Part shown: one piece after another, positions 7,845 through 16,124 of the stretch
Position numbering within the stretch: position 1 is the stretch's first letter
Layout of the letters: the number at the start of each line of letters is the position of its first letter
Assembly (NCBI GenBank): GCA_963925805.1
Contig: CAWUSE010000027.1
Location: forward strand, 1-64,000
DNA: 64,000 nucleotides
DNA from: UBA10347 sp905182135
GTDB lineage: Bacteria > Actinomycetota > Acidimicrobiia > Acidimicrobiales > UBA10347
Reading direction: 5' to 3'
The notes under the pieces: model-generated
What the model was told of the DNA's origin: nothing
Seen by the model: the letters and a program-made list of their open reading frames with translations, nothing else
Databases searched by the model: none
Made by a program: the position numbers and the translations under genes

Positions 7845-9443
7845 CTAGAACTGGTTCATGGTGTTGTGAGCACCGCCGGCCTTGAGGGCCTGGTCGCCAG
7901 CGAAGTATTCCTTGTGGTCATCACCAATGTTGGAGCCGGCCATGTCCTGATGCTTAACGGACTGGATGCCCTGACGGATCTCTTGACGTTGTACGCCAGA
8001 GACATAGGCGAGCATGCCTTCCTTACCGAAGTAACCACGAGCCAGATTGTCGGTTGACAGTGCAGCGGTGTGGTACGTCGGCAGAGTGATCAGGTGATGG
8101 AAGATGCCTGCTTCGCGAGCACTGTCAGCCTGGAAGCTCTGGATTCGCACGTCTGCTTCCCCACCAAGTGGTGTGTCGTCGTACGCCACGCTCATGAGCT
8201 CTTCGCGGTTGTACGCCGATACATCCTGGCCTTCAGCAGTCCAGTCGTCGAAGACCTGCTGGCGCATGTTCAGGGTCCAGTTGAATGATGGCGAGTTGTT
8301 GTACACCAGCTTGGCGTTCGGCATGACCTCGCGGATCGAGTTGACCATCGAGCCAATCGCGTCAACGTTTGGTGTTGCGGTTTCAATCCAGAGCAAGTCT
8401 GCGCCATTTTGCAGGCTGTTGATTCCGTCGAAGACACAGCGTTCTTCACCGGTCCCGTCACGGAACTTATAGAGACCGTTTGGCAAACGAACCGGACGCA
8501 CGAGCTTGCCGTCTTGTTTGAGCAGTACGTCGCCGTCTTGCACATCGTCGATGGTGACTTCGTCGACTTCAAGGAAGGCTAGGTATTGGCTGGCTTTGTC
8601 GCCAGGCTCCTGAGATACAGGCAGCTTCTGGGTAAGGCTCGCGCCCAACGAGTCGGTACGAGCAACAATGACACCGTCGTCTACGCCGAGTTCGAGGAAG
8701 GCGTAACGGATGGCATTGATCTTGGCGTTGAAGTCTTCGTGCGGCACGGTGACCTTGCCGTCTTGGTGACCACACTGCTTGGCGTCGCTTACCTGGTTCT
8801 CAACCTGGATGCAGCAGGCGCCTGCTTCAATCATCTTCTTCGCCAACAGGTAGCAGGCCTCTTCGTTGCCGAAGCCAGCATCGATGTCGGCAATGATCGG
8901 CACGATGTGGGTTTCGAAGTTTTCGATAGCTGCGAGCGCATCGGTCTCGGCAACCGAGTCACCGGCAGCGCGAGCTTCGTCGAGGTTACGGAAGACCTCG
9001 TTGAGCTCACGGGCATCGGCTTGCTTCAGGAAGTCATAGAGCTCAGCGATGAGTTCAGGTACGACGGTCTTCTCGTGCATCGACTGATCAGGAAGCGGGC
9101 CAAACTGCGAACGCATCGCAGCGACCATCCAGCCAGACAGGTACAAGTAGCGCCCAGCGGTGGTGCCGTGATGCTTCTTTACGGCAATCATCTTCTGCTG
9201 ACCTATGAACCCGTGCCAGCAGCCCAGGCTCTGGGTGTAACGGGTTACATCCTCGTCATAGAGAGCCATGTCCTCGCGCATGATCTTTGCGGTATACCGG
9301 GCGATATCGATGCCGGTCAGGAAGCGGTTTTGCAGCTTCATGCGAGCGGCAGACTCGGGGCTGATTGCGGCCCAGGGGCTTCCACCTTGTTCACGCAGTG
9401 ATGCGTAGCCTTCGATGGTTGAGTCGTAAGACGTCATTGTCAT
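7845..9443 (-). CDS. aceA: Isocitrate lyase
   Basis: 532 residues. It splits isocitrate into glyoxylate and succinate, the first step of the glyoxylate shunt, allowing growth on acetate or fatty acids. The catalytic loop DAKQCGHQDG (around residue 225-234) fits the family pattern K-x-C-G-H, and ADIDAGFGN (188-196), IVARTDSLGA and a C-terminal AGDQALKAGG are further family marks. The length and extra insert between the catalytic loop and the C-terminal half are those of the long isocitrate lyase form rather than the ~430-residue AceA. GAGGA lies 6 nt before the ATG. No malate synthase is in the window. The AT-rich 340-nt upstream stretch presumably carries its promoter. Confidence 0.95.
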   Translation of the reverse strand: MTMTSYDSTIEGYASLREQGGSPWAAISPESAARMKLQNRFLTGIDIARYTAKIMREDMALYDEDVTRYTQSLGCWHGFIGQQKMIAVKKHHGTTAGRYLYLSGWMVAAMRSQFGPLPDQSMHEKTVVPELIAELYDFLKQADARELNEVFRNLDEARAAGDSVAETDALAAIENFETHIVPIIADIDAGFGNEEACYLLAKKMIEAGACCIQVENQVSDAKQCGHQDGKVTVPHEDFNAKINAIRYAFLELGVDDGVIVARTDSLGASLTQKLPVSQEPGDKASQYLAFLEVDEVTIDDVQDGDVLLKQDGKLVRPVRLPNGLYKFRDGTGEERCVFDGINSLQNGADLLWIETATPNVDAIGSMVNSIREVMPNAKLVYNNSPSFNWTLNMRQQVFDDWTAEGQDVSAYNREELMSVAYDDTPLGGEADVRIQSFQADSAREAGIFHHLITLPTYHTAALSTDNLARGYFGKEGMLAYVSGVQRQEIRQGIQSVKHQDMAGSNIGDDHKEYFAGDQALKAGGAHNTMNQF

Positions 9444-9787
9444 AAATCCTCATGTAAGAGACTCGGGTTATGGAGTTGCAACAAGTTTCGTGTCTTTTTT
9501 GGCAGATCGAGCACGAATTTAGAATAATAGATAGAGAATTTCGCTTCTAATAGAAAGAATGAACGTTTTTTGGAACTGAAGAACTGTGCGTTTTTCGCGA
9601 CAAAGACACGAATGGTCGCCTTTCCATCGATGGACACCCCAACGGTTCCCAAATGCTGACGAACTTGTTGAGCCCAACGCTAAACATGCTGACTCGCTCG
9701 ATGGCTTTCACTTTGACGCCCGACCGAGTCGACAACTTGGTGTTGTTGACTGAATGGACGAAGTTCTCTAGCGTTTGTTCCCGGTGT
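9444..9787 (-). promoter_or_regulatory. AT-rich upstream region of aceA
   Basis: This 344-nt stretch has no convincing gene. Between 9490 and 9600 it is far more AT-rich than its surroundings, with runs such as TTTTTTGG and AATAATAGATAGAGAA, which fits a promoter/regulatory region for aceA. I could not identify a specific operator. Confidence 0.4.
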
Positions 9788-10024
9788 TTAGGACTTCTTG
9801 CGGCGCATCAGCCGCAGCATCGCCGCAGCTGCCATGGCTATCTCGGCAATCACAAGCGGCTGTCCGTCGGTTTCGTCATCTAGCCCGTACTCGTTGACAC
9901 GATGGTTGTTGATCCAACCTCTACGTTGCGCTAGCCGCAGCGCCATGCCGCCAACGAGTATCAGATCAGCGATCCGCCCGATGATCGACAGGCGTCGCAG
10001 AACGCGGTTGCGGAGAAAGCTCAT
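9788..10024 (-). CDS. Small hypothetical protein, 78 residues
   Basis: A short basic protein with a hydrophobic stretch (ADLILVGGMALRL, about residues 19-31), a polar middle (NNHRVNEYGLDDETDG) and a second hydrophobic helix ending in MLRLMRRKKS. It could be a small membrane-associated protein. I do not recognise it. It follows the HExxH protein gene by 9 nt on the same strand, suggesting co-transcription, and the opposite-strand frame is Arg/Ser-rich and unlikely. Confidence 0.45.
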   Translation of the reverse strand: MSFLRNRVLRRLSIIGRIADLILVGGMALRLAQRRGWINNHRVNEYGLDDETDGQPLVIAEIAMAAAAMLRLMRRKKS

Positions 10025-10033
10025 GGAATCACG

Positions 10034-10813
10034 CTAGCGCTCGCCGTTAGCGCTAATTGGGGCTACGGGCCGGCACTCTTGGTTACCCCAGGTCTTGCAG
10101 ACCTCGCCCAGCAGGCTCACCGAGAATTGATACTGCTCGAGCTCAGCATCGGTGCAGTGGTAGGCGGTGTCACCGGTATCGGAGTCGGTGGTCCGAAATC
10201 CAGCGTCCACCGCAGCGCACTCGGCCCAAGCTTCTGATCCCAGTCCGTCTCGGCGCTCGGCCTGGTCGCCGTATGCGGCGAAATCCAGCAGGTGGCCAAT
10301 CTCATGAGCTGTCGTCGAACGCAACTGTTCTGGATCCCAGCCCACGAGGTCGAGGGTGATCACACCGTCTGGCGGACTGGAGAGAACAAAACCGCCGGTC
10401 GTCGAGTCAGCAATGTTGCGGACCCGCACCTCGGTAACCAGCCAACCATACGGAGACCCGGCAACTACTTCGTCAGCAACCAAAAGGATCTCAGTTGGCT
10501 CGCTTATATTGTCGAGTCGCTCGATTAGTTCACCCCACGGGATTAGAGCGCCACTAGCGATAAGCCCCGCGACAACAAGCACAGCAACCCATCGGGCCGT
10601 CTTGCGATACCACGGCGTACGCGGCACATAGTCAGGGTCCATATCGAACGCGGCCCAGAAGTCATCGTCGATGTATCCCCCATCGACACGGCCGTTCCCG
10701 GGGTCGCTCTGATTGGGGTGACCAGTTAAGTAGCTCAAGACAAAAAACAACCACTTCGAAGACTGACCGATTCCCAACGTGGCGCCTGCCACCTCACGGC
10801 CACACCAGATCAT
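10034..10813 (-). CDS. Membrane-anchored HExxH metalloprotease-like protein
   Basis: 259 residues if started at the ATG 2 nt after the SDR stop; an internal Met at residue 57 (MDPDYVPRTPW) is an alternative. One transmembrane segment (WVAVLVVAGLIASGALIPW, about 74-92) precedes an extracytoplasmic domain holding TTAHEIGHLLDF (near 166-177), the zinc-metallopeptidase HExxH motif, with SEAWAECAA about 25 residues later as a possible third ligand. Four Cys residues near the C-terminus could form disulfides. It resembles small matrixin-like proteases of actinobacteria; whether it is proteolytic is unproven. It sits in an operon with the upstream SDR. Confidence 0.55.
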   Translation of the reverse strand: MIWCGREVAGATLGIGQSSKWLFFVLSYLTGHPNQSDPGNGRVDGGYIDDDFWAAFDMDPDYVPRTPWYRKTARWVAVLVVAGLIASGALIPWGELIERLDNISEPTEILLVADEVVAGSPYGWLVTEVRVRNIADSTTGGFVLSSPPDGVITLDLVGWDPEQLRSTTAHEIGHLLDFAAYGDQAERRDGLGSEAWAECAAVDAGFRTTDSDTGDTAYHCTDAELEQYQFSVSLLGEVCKTWGNQECRPVAPISANGER

Positions 10814-10815
10814 AG

Positions 10816-11574
10816 TTAGAAGACGGTGTAGCCACCGTCGACGCAGATCTCTTGGCCGGTGTGATAGGTCTGGGAAGGATCCGCAAGAAATGCACCAACC
10901 TGGCGGAACTCAGCCGGCTCAGCCCATCGCCGCACCGGTGTGCGTTTGATCGTCGCCGTGCGGAAAACATCACTCTCATAGCCTTCCGAGGCGAGGTCAG
11001 TAATGGTCCATCCTGGCAACAATGAGTTCACTCGGATCTCATAGCGTGCGAGCCCGACAGCCAACGCTCGCACCAAACCGTTCAGCGCTGTCTTGGCGGT
11101 CCCATAGGCCTCGTTACCGGCCGCACCATGAATAGCCGAGGTCGACGACACCGCAACCAGACTTCCACCTTCGCCTTGTTCAACCAGGAACTTGGCGGCT
11201 TCGCGTAGTTGCAGAAATGCTCCGTCGAGGTTGACGTCCATCACCGCTCGCCATTCCTCGAGTGGCAGTTCCAAGAACGGGGTACCGGTGCCGCCGCGCC
11301 CGGCATTGGCAAACAGCCCATCGATGCGACCGAAGTCCATCGCCGATCGCTGCATGGTCTCAACAACCTGCTCTTCCTGTGCAACATCGCACACGTGGGC
11401 TGTAGCGGACCCTCCGAGCGCAGACAGCGTCTCTACCGCTGCACCGTTCTTGTCTTCGTTGCGACCCCAGATCACGACTGAACCACCAGCCATGACGATG
11501 CCTTCAGCCATTCCCAGGCCAATACCGCCGTTGCCACCGGTGACAATAAAAACCTTGCCGGTCAGGTCAATCAT
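10816..11574 (-). CDS. SDR family oxidoreductase
   Basis: 252 residues of a classical short-chain dehydrogenase/reductase: nucleotide-binding TGGNGGIG (12-19), NAG near 91-93, the catalytic Ser in VSSTSAIHG, and YGTAK (158-162) supplying the Tyr and Lys. The acidic residue that would select NAD is replaced by WGRNEDKNG, so NADP use is plausible. It ends 2 nt before the HExxH protein gene. Its ATG overlaps the TGA of a decayed membrane-protein gene upstream, so it has probably lost its original leading partner. Substrate unknown. Confidence 0.85.
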   Translation of the reverse strand: MIDLTGKVFIVTGGNGGIGLGMAEGIVMAGGSVVIWGRNEDKNGAAVETLSALGGSATAHVCDVAQEEQVVETMQRSAMDFGRIDGLFANAGRGGTGTPFLELPLEEWRAVMDVNLDGAFLQLREAAKFLVEQGEGGSLVAVSSTSAIHGAAGNEAYGTAKTALNGLVRALAVGLARYEIRVNSLLPGWTITDLASEGYESDVFRTATIKRTPVRRWAEPAEFRQVGAFLADPSQTYHTGQEICVDGGYTVF

Positions 11575-11866
11575 GAGTTTCTCGATTCGATTCCAGAGAG
11601 ATGACCGGGTCCAAGAACACCGGGCGGGTCGAGCTTGAGTGACCGCACAGCCAAACCGATGCCGGCGATAAATACGCCAAGTATCCGCAGGAAGTGCGAG
11701 AGCTTTAGATCATAGAAGAATCGAAGCTTGGGCAAGGTCTCGGCTTGGACAAAGTCTCGGCTTGGACAAGGCCTCGATGATGACGAGCGACATCTCGAGA
11801 CCCAGCGCGACCCACCCCCACGGTCAAGACATCAGCGACTAAATCAAACAGTAGGTGTCCATGACT
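11571..11866 (-). pseudogene. Decayed membrane-protein gene, frameshifted by a tandem duplication
   Basis: Minus-strand coding remnants are readable: one frame gives WGWVALGLEMSLVIIEALSK, another gives LRFFYDLKLSHFLRILG followed by VFIAGIGLAVRSLKLDPPGV and a stop that overlaps the SDR start as ATGA. Between them a 17-nt unit is present in two full and one partial copy (11733-11776); collapsing it to one copy joins both frames. Further upstream another frame shift and an in-frame TGA appear. The two hydrophobic stretches indicate a membrane protein, but I cannot name the family. Confidence 0.5.
11733..11776. repeat. 17-nt tandem duplication, 2.6 copies
   Basis: Units CAAGGTCTCGGCTTGGA (11733-11749) and CAAAGTCTCGGCTTGGA (11750-11766) followed by a partial third copy CAAGGCCTCG. 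The unit length is not a multiple of three and shifts the frame of the membrane-protein remnant on the minus strand. Confidence 0.9.
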
Positions 11867-12302
11867 TGGCTACAAGCACGGTGGTTTCGAACCCTCACGA
11901 TGACACCATGATCGAAGCCCGCCAGACGAACAGACCCGACGGCGGTGTCCTCCTGCCCCGTACTGCAAACCAACCTGGTACTACGTTCTCGAAGCAGTCA
12001 ATTACCGAGTAATCATCGGTCTGCGTGATCGCGGTGCAGCGATACGGCTCTTTGAATGGGCGGACATATCGAATGGGCGGACATACCTCCCACCGAGAAC
12101 TTCCACCAACTGGAGAATCAAGATTACGGCTCAAACGGCGTCAACGTATCCAAACCCGAGGACCACATTCCTAGCTTCGACACTCCGACAACAAGGCGAG
12201 GTAGCCGCATTCCAACTTTCGACTCAGTGCTCGCCGAAACCCTGTTTTTGAGTTCCAGCGTCTGTGGTCCCTGCGGCACTAGTGGGGCTAACCTGGGTAG
12301 CC
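11867..12302. other. Gene-poor stretch upstream of the CobW gene
   Basis: About 430 nt without a convincing gene on either strand. It contains a second 17-nt tandem duplication at 12054-12087. Fragments such as minus-strand PYRCTAITQTDDYSVID look mildly protein-like, so this may be further decayed coding sequence, but no family is recognised. The cobW-like gene's promoter presumably lies at its right end. Confidence 0.4.
12054..12087. repeat. 17-nt tandem duplication
   Basis: GAATGGGCGGACATATC at 12054-12070 is repeated with one change at 12071-12087. Confidence 0.9.
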
Positions 12303-13205
12303 ATGTCGTATCAAGAGCCGGAGTTCTTGCCGTGGGACGGGCGGCGAGTCCCGCTTACGTTCGTGGCCGGGTATCTGGGTGCTGGCAAGACGACGTTGAT
12401 CAACCAGCTACTGAAATCAGCTGACCGTCCCATCGCAGTGATCGTGAACGACATAGGCGAGATCAACATCGATGCCCGCCTAATTCGTAAACACAGCGGC
12501 GACACCATCGAGCTCAGCGATGGATGCGTTTGCTGCAGTTCAATCGACGGCTTCGGTGCAGCCTTCGACATGATTCGGGCACGAGAGACACCTCCTGACC
12601 ATGTTGTCGTCGAACTCAGTGGTGTGGCCGAACCAGCACGCATGGTGCCGTGGGGACGTTCGGCGGGCTTCACGCTCGATGGCGTCATGACATTGGTCGC
12701 TGCTGATCAGTTCACTGAACTCATTGGGCGTATCGATATCGGCGGCACCATCGAAGAACAGATCCGGGCCGCCGACGTCTTGACACTAACCAAAGCTGAT
12801 TTAGTGCGTCCCGATGTGCTGGCATCGGTGCGGCGCCGACTTGAACAGATTTCCCCCGGTGTGCCGATTATCGAGGCGCACGACCCCATGGTTTCAACGT
12901 TGTTGTTGCAAATCGGCGGGCGACGTCCCGGCGCCGAGATAGCTGTACCCGAACCCACCCTGTTTGATCGCCATGTGGTCGGTCGCATCGAACTGCCGAT
13001 CCCTACGACGAAGGCGGCAATCGACCTACTTCTCGATGCTCTTCCGGCCGACATCATGCGCGCCAAAGGCATCGCTGCGGGAGTAAACGGCGAACGCTGG
13101 GCGATTCAGGTTGTTGGGCGCCGGCGACAGGTCGCACAACTGGCCGACGTCGAGGTCGAACCACCGACCGACCTGGTCACGATCTCTCTGCCCGACGCAG
13201 TTTGA
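12303..13205 (+). CDS. CobW-family GTP-binding protein
   Basis: 300 residues from MSYQEPEFLP. It has a P-loop GYLGAGKTT (about 22-30), the family's metal-binding CxCC motif within DGCVCC (near 74-79), and the guanine-specific TKAD near 176-179, followed by a short C-terminal domain. G3E GTPases of this family act as metal chaperones/insertases for zinc or cobalt enzymes; the exact client is not shown. The upstream in-frame start at 12264 would add 13 unconserved residues and was rejected. It stands alone, convergent with the small hypothetical gene at 13213. Confidence 0.85.
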   Translation: MSYQEPEFLPWDGRRVPLTFVAGYLGAGKTTLINQLLKSADRPIAVIVNDIGEINIDARLIRKHSGDTIELSDGCVCCSSIDGFGAAFDMIRARETPPDHVVVELSGVAEPARMVPWGRSAGFTLDGVMTLVAADQFTELIGRIDIGGTIEEQIRAADVLTLTKADLVRPDVLASVRRRLEQISPGVPIIEAHDPMVSTLLLQIGGRRPGAEIAVPEPTLFDRHVVGRIELPIPTTKAAIDLLLDALPADIMRAKGIAAGVNGERWAIQVVGRRRQVAQLADVEVEPPTDLVTISLPDAV

Positions 13206-13212
13206 AACAGCG

Positions 13213-13545
13213 CTAGTCGAAGCGCAGCGTGTCGTCGACGTCAGGTGCTTCGTCAGGCATCAGGCAGCTCGCAGGAAGTCGGCCCCGTTCGAGTATGTCA
13301 ACAACAACTTTCTCGATGGTCTGGCGTGTCAGATCCTGCACGAACAGGTCGGGCGGATGCATATAAAGATGTTTGACCGCAGCTGATGCGTTCATTTCGC
13401 CATCGGCCCGAGCGACGGCAAAGAAGTCGAACGTCCATGCGTTGAGTGCGTACCGCTCGCCTGTAGAGAGGTACACCGCAATATTGCAGAAGTCCGTAAC
13501 GTCTTCAGCCAGATGCTCGGCCTCGATCCAAATGCGTGCTTCCAC
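13213..13545 (-). CDS. Conserved-looking hypothetical protein, 110 residues
   Basis: A soluble acidic protein (MEARIWIEAEHLAEDVTD...) with a central VYLSTGERYALNAWTFDFFA and ending DDTLRFD. Balanced amino-acid use and the absence of an equally plausible frame opposite support it as a real gene. I do not recognise the family. It lies 24 nt downstream of the trans-sulfuration enzyme gene's promoter side (which begins past 14694) in the same orientation, ending beside the CobW gene. Confidence 0.6.
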   Translation of the reverse strand: MEARIWIEAEHLAEDVTDFCNIAVYLSTGERYALNAWTFDFFAVARADGEMNASAAVKHLYMHPPDLFVQDLTRQTIEKVVVDILERGRLPASCLMPDEAPDVDDTLRFD

Positions 13546-13569
13546 CGTTTCCCCCTCCCGCTAGTCGCC

Positions 13570-14694
13570 CTACATGTCTCTCGTATTAGCGAAGGCGTTC
13601 GCCAAGTCGTTCGCCAAGTCTTCGACGTCTTCGCACCCGACCGAGAAGCGAATCAGTGAGGGTGGGATTGTTTCTTGACCACCAACAGCGGCTCGACGTT
13701 CCATCGTTGACTCGATGCCACCAAGGCTGGTTGCATGGTTAATGATCTCGACCTGGTTACAGATCGCCGTGGCGCGCTCAGCGCTACCAACAGTTTCAAA
13801 CGAGATCATGGCCCCCCACCCCATCATGAACTTGGCAGCATTCTGGTGCGTGGGGTCCGAGGCCAAGCCTGGGTAACGCACCAGAGCCACGTCATCGCTC
13901 GAGTCAAGCCGCTCAGCAAGTTCCCCGGCATTGGCCTGGGCCTTTTCCATTCGCAGTGCCAGCGTGCGAGCACCACGGATTGCCAAGAACGCTTCCATCG
14001 CACCGATCGTTCCGCCGACAAGCAAGCGCCGGCGATGGAACTCTTCGTGGAGTTCTTGCGATGTGGTAATCAGCAGTCCAGCGAGTAGATCACTATGACC
14101 ACCAATGAACTTGGTTGCCGAGTGCATCACCACGTCGGCACCCAGATCGAGGGGCCGTTGCACCAATGGCGTAGCGAACGTGGAGTCAACGGCCACGATC
14201 GTGCCGTCCTTGCGAGGTGCCGAACAGATCGCCGGGAGATCACACACCGTCATCAACGGATTCGCTGGCGTCTCTAGCCACAACAAGTCGGCGATCTTGG
14301 CCGCATCGATCCAGCCCTGCGTGTCGTCGAGTTCAAGACGCAGAATGTTCCACCGCCCCTGTTGCTCAGCTTCGACCGCTAGGCCTTTGACGCCGTGATA
14401 CGGGTCCACGGGAATGGCCAACGTTGCGCCGACCGGCAGCCGGTTCAGCACGACATGAGCTGCGGCCATGCCGGAGGAGAACGACAGCGCATGCCCACCC
14501 TCGAGCCCGCCCATTATCTTTTCGAAAGCGGCACTCGTGTCGGTCCCAGCAGCTCGGCTGTAGTCACGTTCTGCCGGAAGGTAGAAGTTTGAGGCAAGCT
14601 GCGGCGCAACATTCAACGGCTGGCCAGGCTCCCGATTGCGGCCTCCTGCAATAAGCCAGGTCGAAGGATCCACGTCTGAGCTGTTGAGCGTCAT
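13570..14694 (-). CDS. Cys/Met-metabolism PLP-dependent enzyme (cystathionine gamma-synthase/lyase type)
   Basis: 374 residues. Fold-type I PLP enzyme of the trans-sulfuration family: FSSGMAAAH (near 72-80) binds the cofactor phosphate, LETPANPLM (near 144-152) carries the substrate-binding Asn region, VDSTFATP holds the PLP-ring Asp, and MHSATKFIGGHSD (near 195-207) contains the Schiff-base Lys. Such enzymes make or split cystathionine, or act on methionine. The N-terminus is a little short for the family. A 12-nt in-frame tandem duplication (13597-13620) gives the repeated ANDLANAFAN near the C-terminus. Which reaction it performs cannot be told from motifs alone. Confidence 0.85.
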   Translation of the reverse strand: MTLNSSDVDPSTWLIAGGRNREPGQPLNVAPQLASNFYLPAERDYSRAAGTDTSAAFEKIMGGLEGGHALSFSSGMAAAHVVLNRLPVGATLAIPVDPYHGVKGLAVEAEQQGRWNILRLELDDTQGWIDAAKIADLLWLETPANPLMTVCDLPAICSAPRKDGTIVAVDSTFATPLVQRPLDLGADVVMHSATKFIGGHSDLLAGLLITTSQELHEEFHRRRLLVGGTIGAMEAFLAIRGARTLALRMEKAQANAGELAERLDSSDDVALVRYPGLASDPTHQNAAKFMMGWGAMISFETVGSAERATAICNQVEIINHATSLGGIESTMERRAAVGGQETIPPSLIRFSVGCEDVEDLANDLANAFANTRDM

Positions 14695-14959
14695 CGCCCG
14701 ACGTTATCGGTCCTGCAACCCAGAGAGAGAGGACAGGTCCAGTTGCCATCGCGTTCTTCATCGCGTGTTTGTAGCTCTCTGATCACCGGCTACGCCCAAA
14801 CGACAAGCCTCTGAGCTCTCGCCGAACTCACGTCCGTGGGCCAAACCTCACCGTCGCCCAGCGACGACCCCGATCCTTTGTAGCGACAACATCTTCTGCC
14901 AGGGGCCTCTCAAGTCGGGCGCGTCTTCGCACCCCGAGCGAGCTAACTCGAGCTGAGTG

Positions 14960-15736
14960 TCATCGGCCAGTCCAGCGAGGTGGGCGTTTCTCAAAGAACG
15001 CGGCAACGCCTTCCTTGGAGTCCTCTGAAGACATGACCTTGTTGCGGAACTCGGCGCTGATCGCCCAGGCCTCGTCATCGTTGGCAGCAACAATACGGTC
15101 AACAGCCTGCAGGGCAAGGCGTGCAGCGACTGGCGAGTTGGCCGTAATCACGTCGGCCAAAGCAAGCGCCCGAGTTAGGGCTTGACCCGGATCACAGACC
15201 TCGTTCACCAGACCATGGCGTTCGGCTTCGGCAGGCGTAAGTTCAGTCCCTGTCGTGAGCAGGTACTTGGCCACGTTCAGCGGCAAGACCCGACTGGCCC
15301 GGAATAGTGCTCCGCTTGATGCGATCAGGCCCCGCTTCACTTCGGGTAAAGCGAAGCGAGCGTTGCGAGCAGCGACCACCATGTCGCAAGCCATAACGAC
15401 CTCAAAGCCCCCGCCGAAAGCCACTCCCTCGACTGCGGCGATCAGTGGTTTCGCCCGCTGACGACCGACCACGCCATAGATCCCACCTCGCTCGGTTGGT
15501 CTACCGCTCGTAGCGGCCATGTCAGTCCCAGCGCAGAACATGTTGGACCCGCCGGTAAGCACGCCGATCCAAAGATCAGGGTCGTCGTCGAGCCGATTCA
15601 TTGCCGCATCGATCGCTTCCGTCATATGGCCGTCGATCGCGTTTCGTTTTGAATGACGCACCATGGTGACCACGAGCGTGCGACCAATCACCTCGGTCTC
15701 GACTCGGTCGGTGGTTACTACGTCCTCTTCAGCCAT
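14960..15736 (-). CDS. Enoyl-CoA hydratase/isomerase family protein
   Basis: 258 residues from MAEEDVVTTD. Crotonase fold with the oxyanion-hole segments FCAGTDMAA (near 67-75) and VEGVAFGGGFEVVMACD (near 109-125), and FALPEVKRGLIASSGALFR, where the Glu in LPEV aligns with one catalytic acid; the other position is variable, so hydratase versus isomerase or other activity is open. A longer in-frame opening to 16006 exists but is compositionally poor. It is separated from pyk by nearly 390 nt without a gene. Confidence 0.85.
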   Translation of the reverse strand: MAEEDVVTTDRVETEVIGRTLVVTMVRHSKRNAIDGHMTEAIDAAMNRLDDDPDLWIGVLTGGSNMFCAGTDMAATSGRPTERGGIYGVVGRQRAKPLIAAVEGVAFGGGFEVVMACDMVVAARNARFALPEVKRGLIASSGALFRASRVLPLNVAKYLLTTGTELTPAEAERHGLVNEVCDPGQALTRALALADVITANSPVAARLALQAVDRIVAANDDEAWAISAEFRNKVMSSEDSKEGVAAFFEKRPPRWTGR

Positions 15737-16124
15737 TGGCCAAGTCTTGCGCATGGGAGCCAACGCACCGAAATGTGAATGCGCACACAGAGGCGCCGGT
15801 GAACTGGTTTGCGGACCGAACCTATGCGTGTTCCCCTCAACAACGACGACGTTCGAACGCCATAGTCGCTGGCAGCGAGAGGAGCGCGCCCGCGGCCAAA
15901 CAGTCACACTCCGAGGACTCAGATGCCAAGGACTCAGATGCCAAGAACTTCGGCCGCTCGCGTCAGGTGAACTCGGCATGGCTAGCTGTACACCGTGTGG
16001 CCTCAACCATCGAAGTGGCCTCGACCCGCGAACAATATGAGCCAGGGCTCGGTGGTGGCACGAGTGTCGTGGGCGACGTTGTCGTTACAACAGGTGGGGC
16101 CGAAACTCTGGGTGCAGCAGCGTC
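15737..16124. other. Gene-free stretch between pyk and the enoyl-CoA hydratase gene
   Basis: About 390 nt with no convincing gene on either strand. It contains a 15-nt tandem duplication at 15915-15944. A minus-strand Thr/Pro-rich stretch just after pyk (TTTSPTTLVPPPSPG) resembles a linker and might be remnant coding sequence. The promoter of the enoyl-CoA hydratase gene should lie near 15740-15800. Confidence 0.4.
15915..15944. repeat. 15-nt tandem duplication
   Basis: GGACTCAGATGCCAA occurs twice without a gap at 15915-15929 and 15930-15944. Confidence 0.9.

Noticed and set aside
8586..9401. 271-codon plus-strand open frame opposite aceA
   Set aside because: It is exactly antisense to highly conserved isocitrate lyase and shows no family motif; the long opening comes from codon bias of the real gene.
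11870..11910. tRNA-like T-loop (minus-strand GGGTTCGAAACC)
   Set aside because: The stem has two mismatches and no acceptor, D or anticodon arms can be folded around it.
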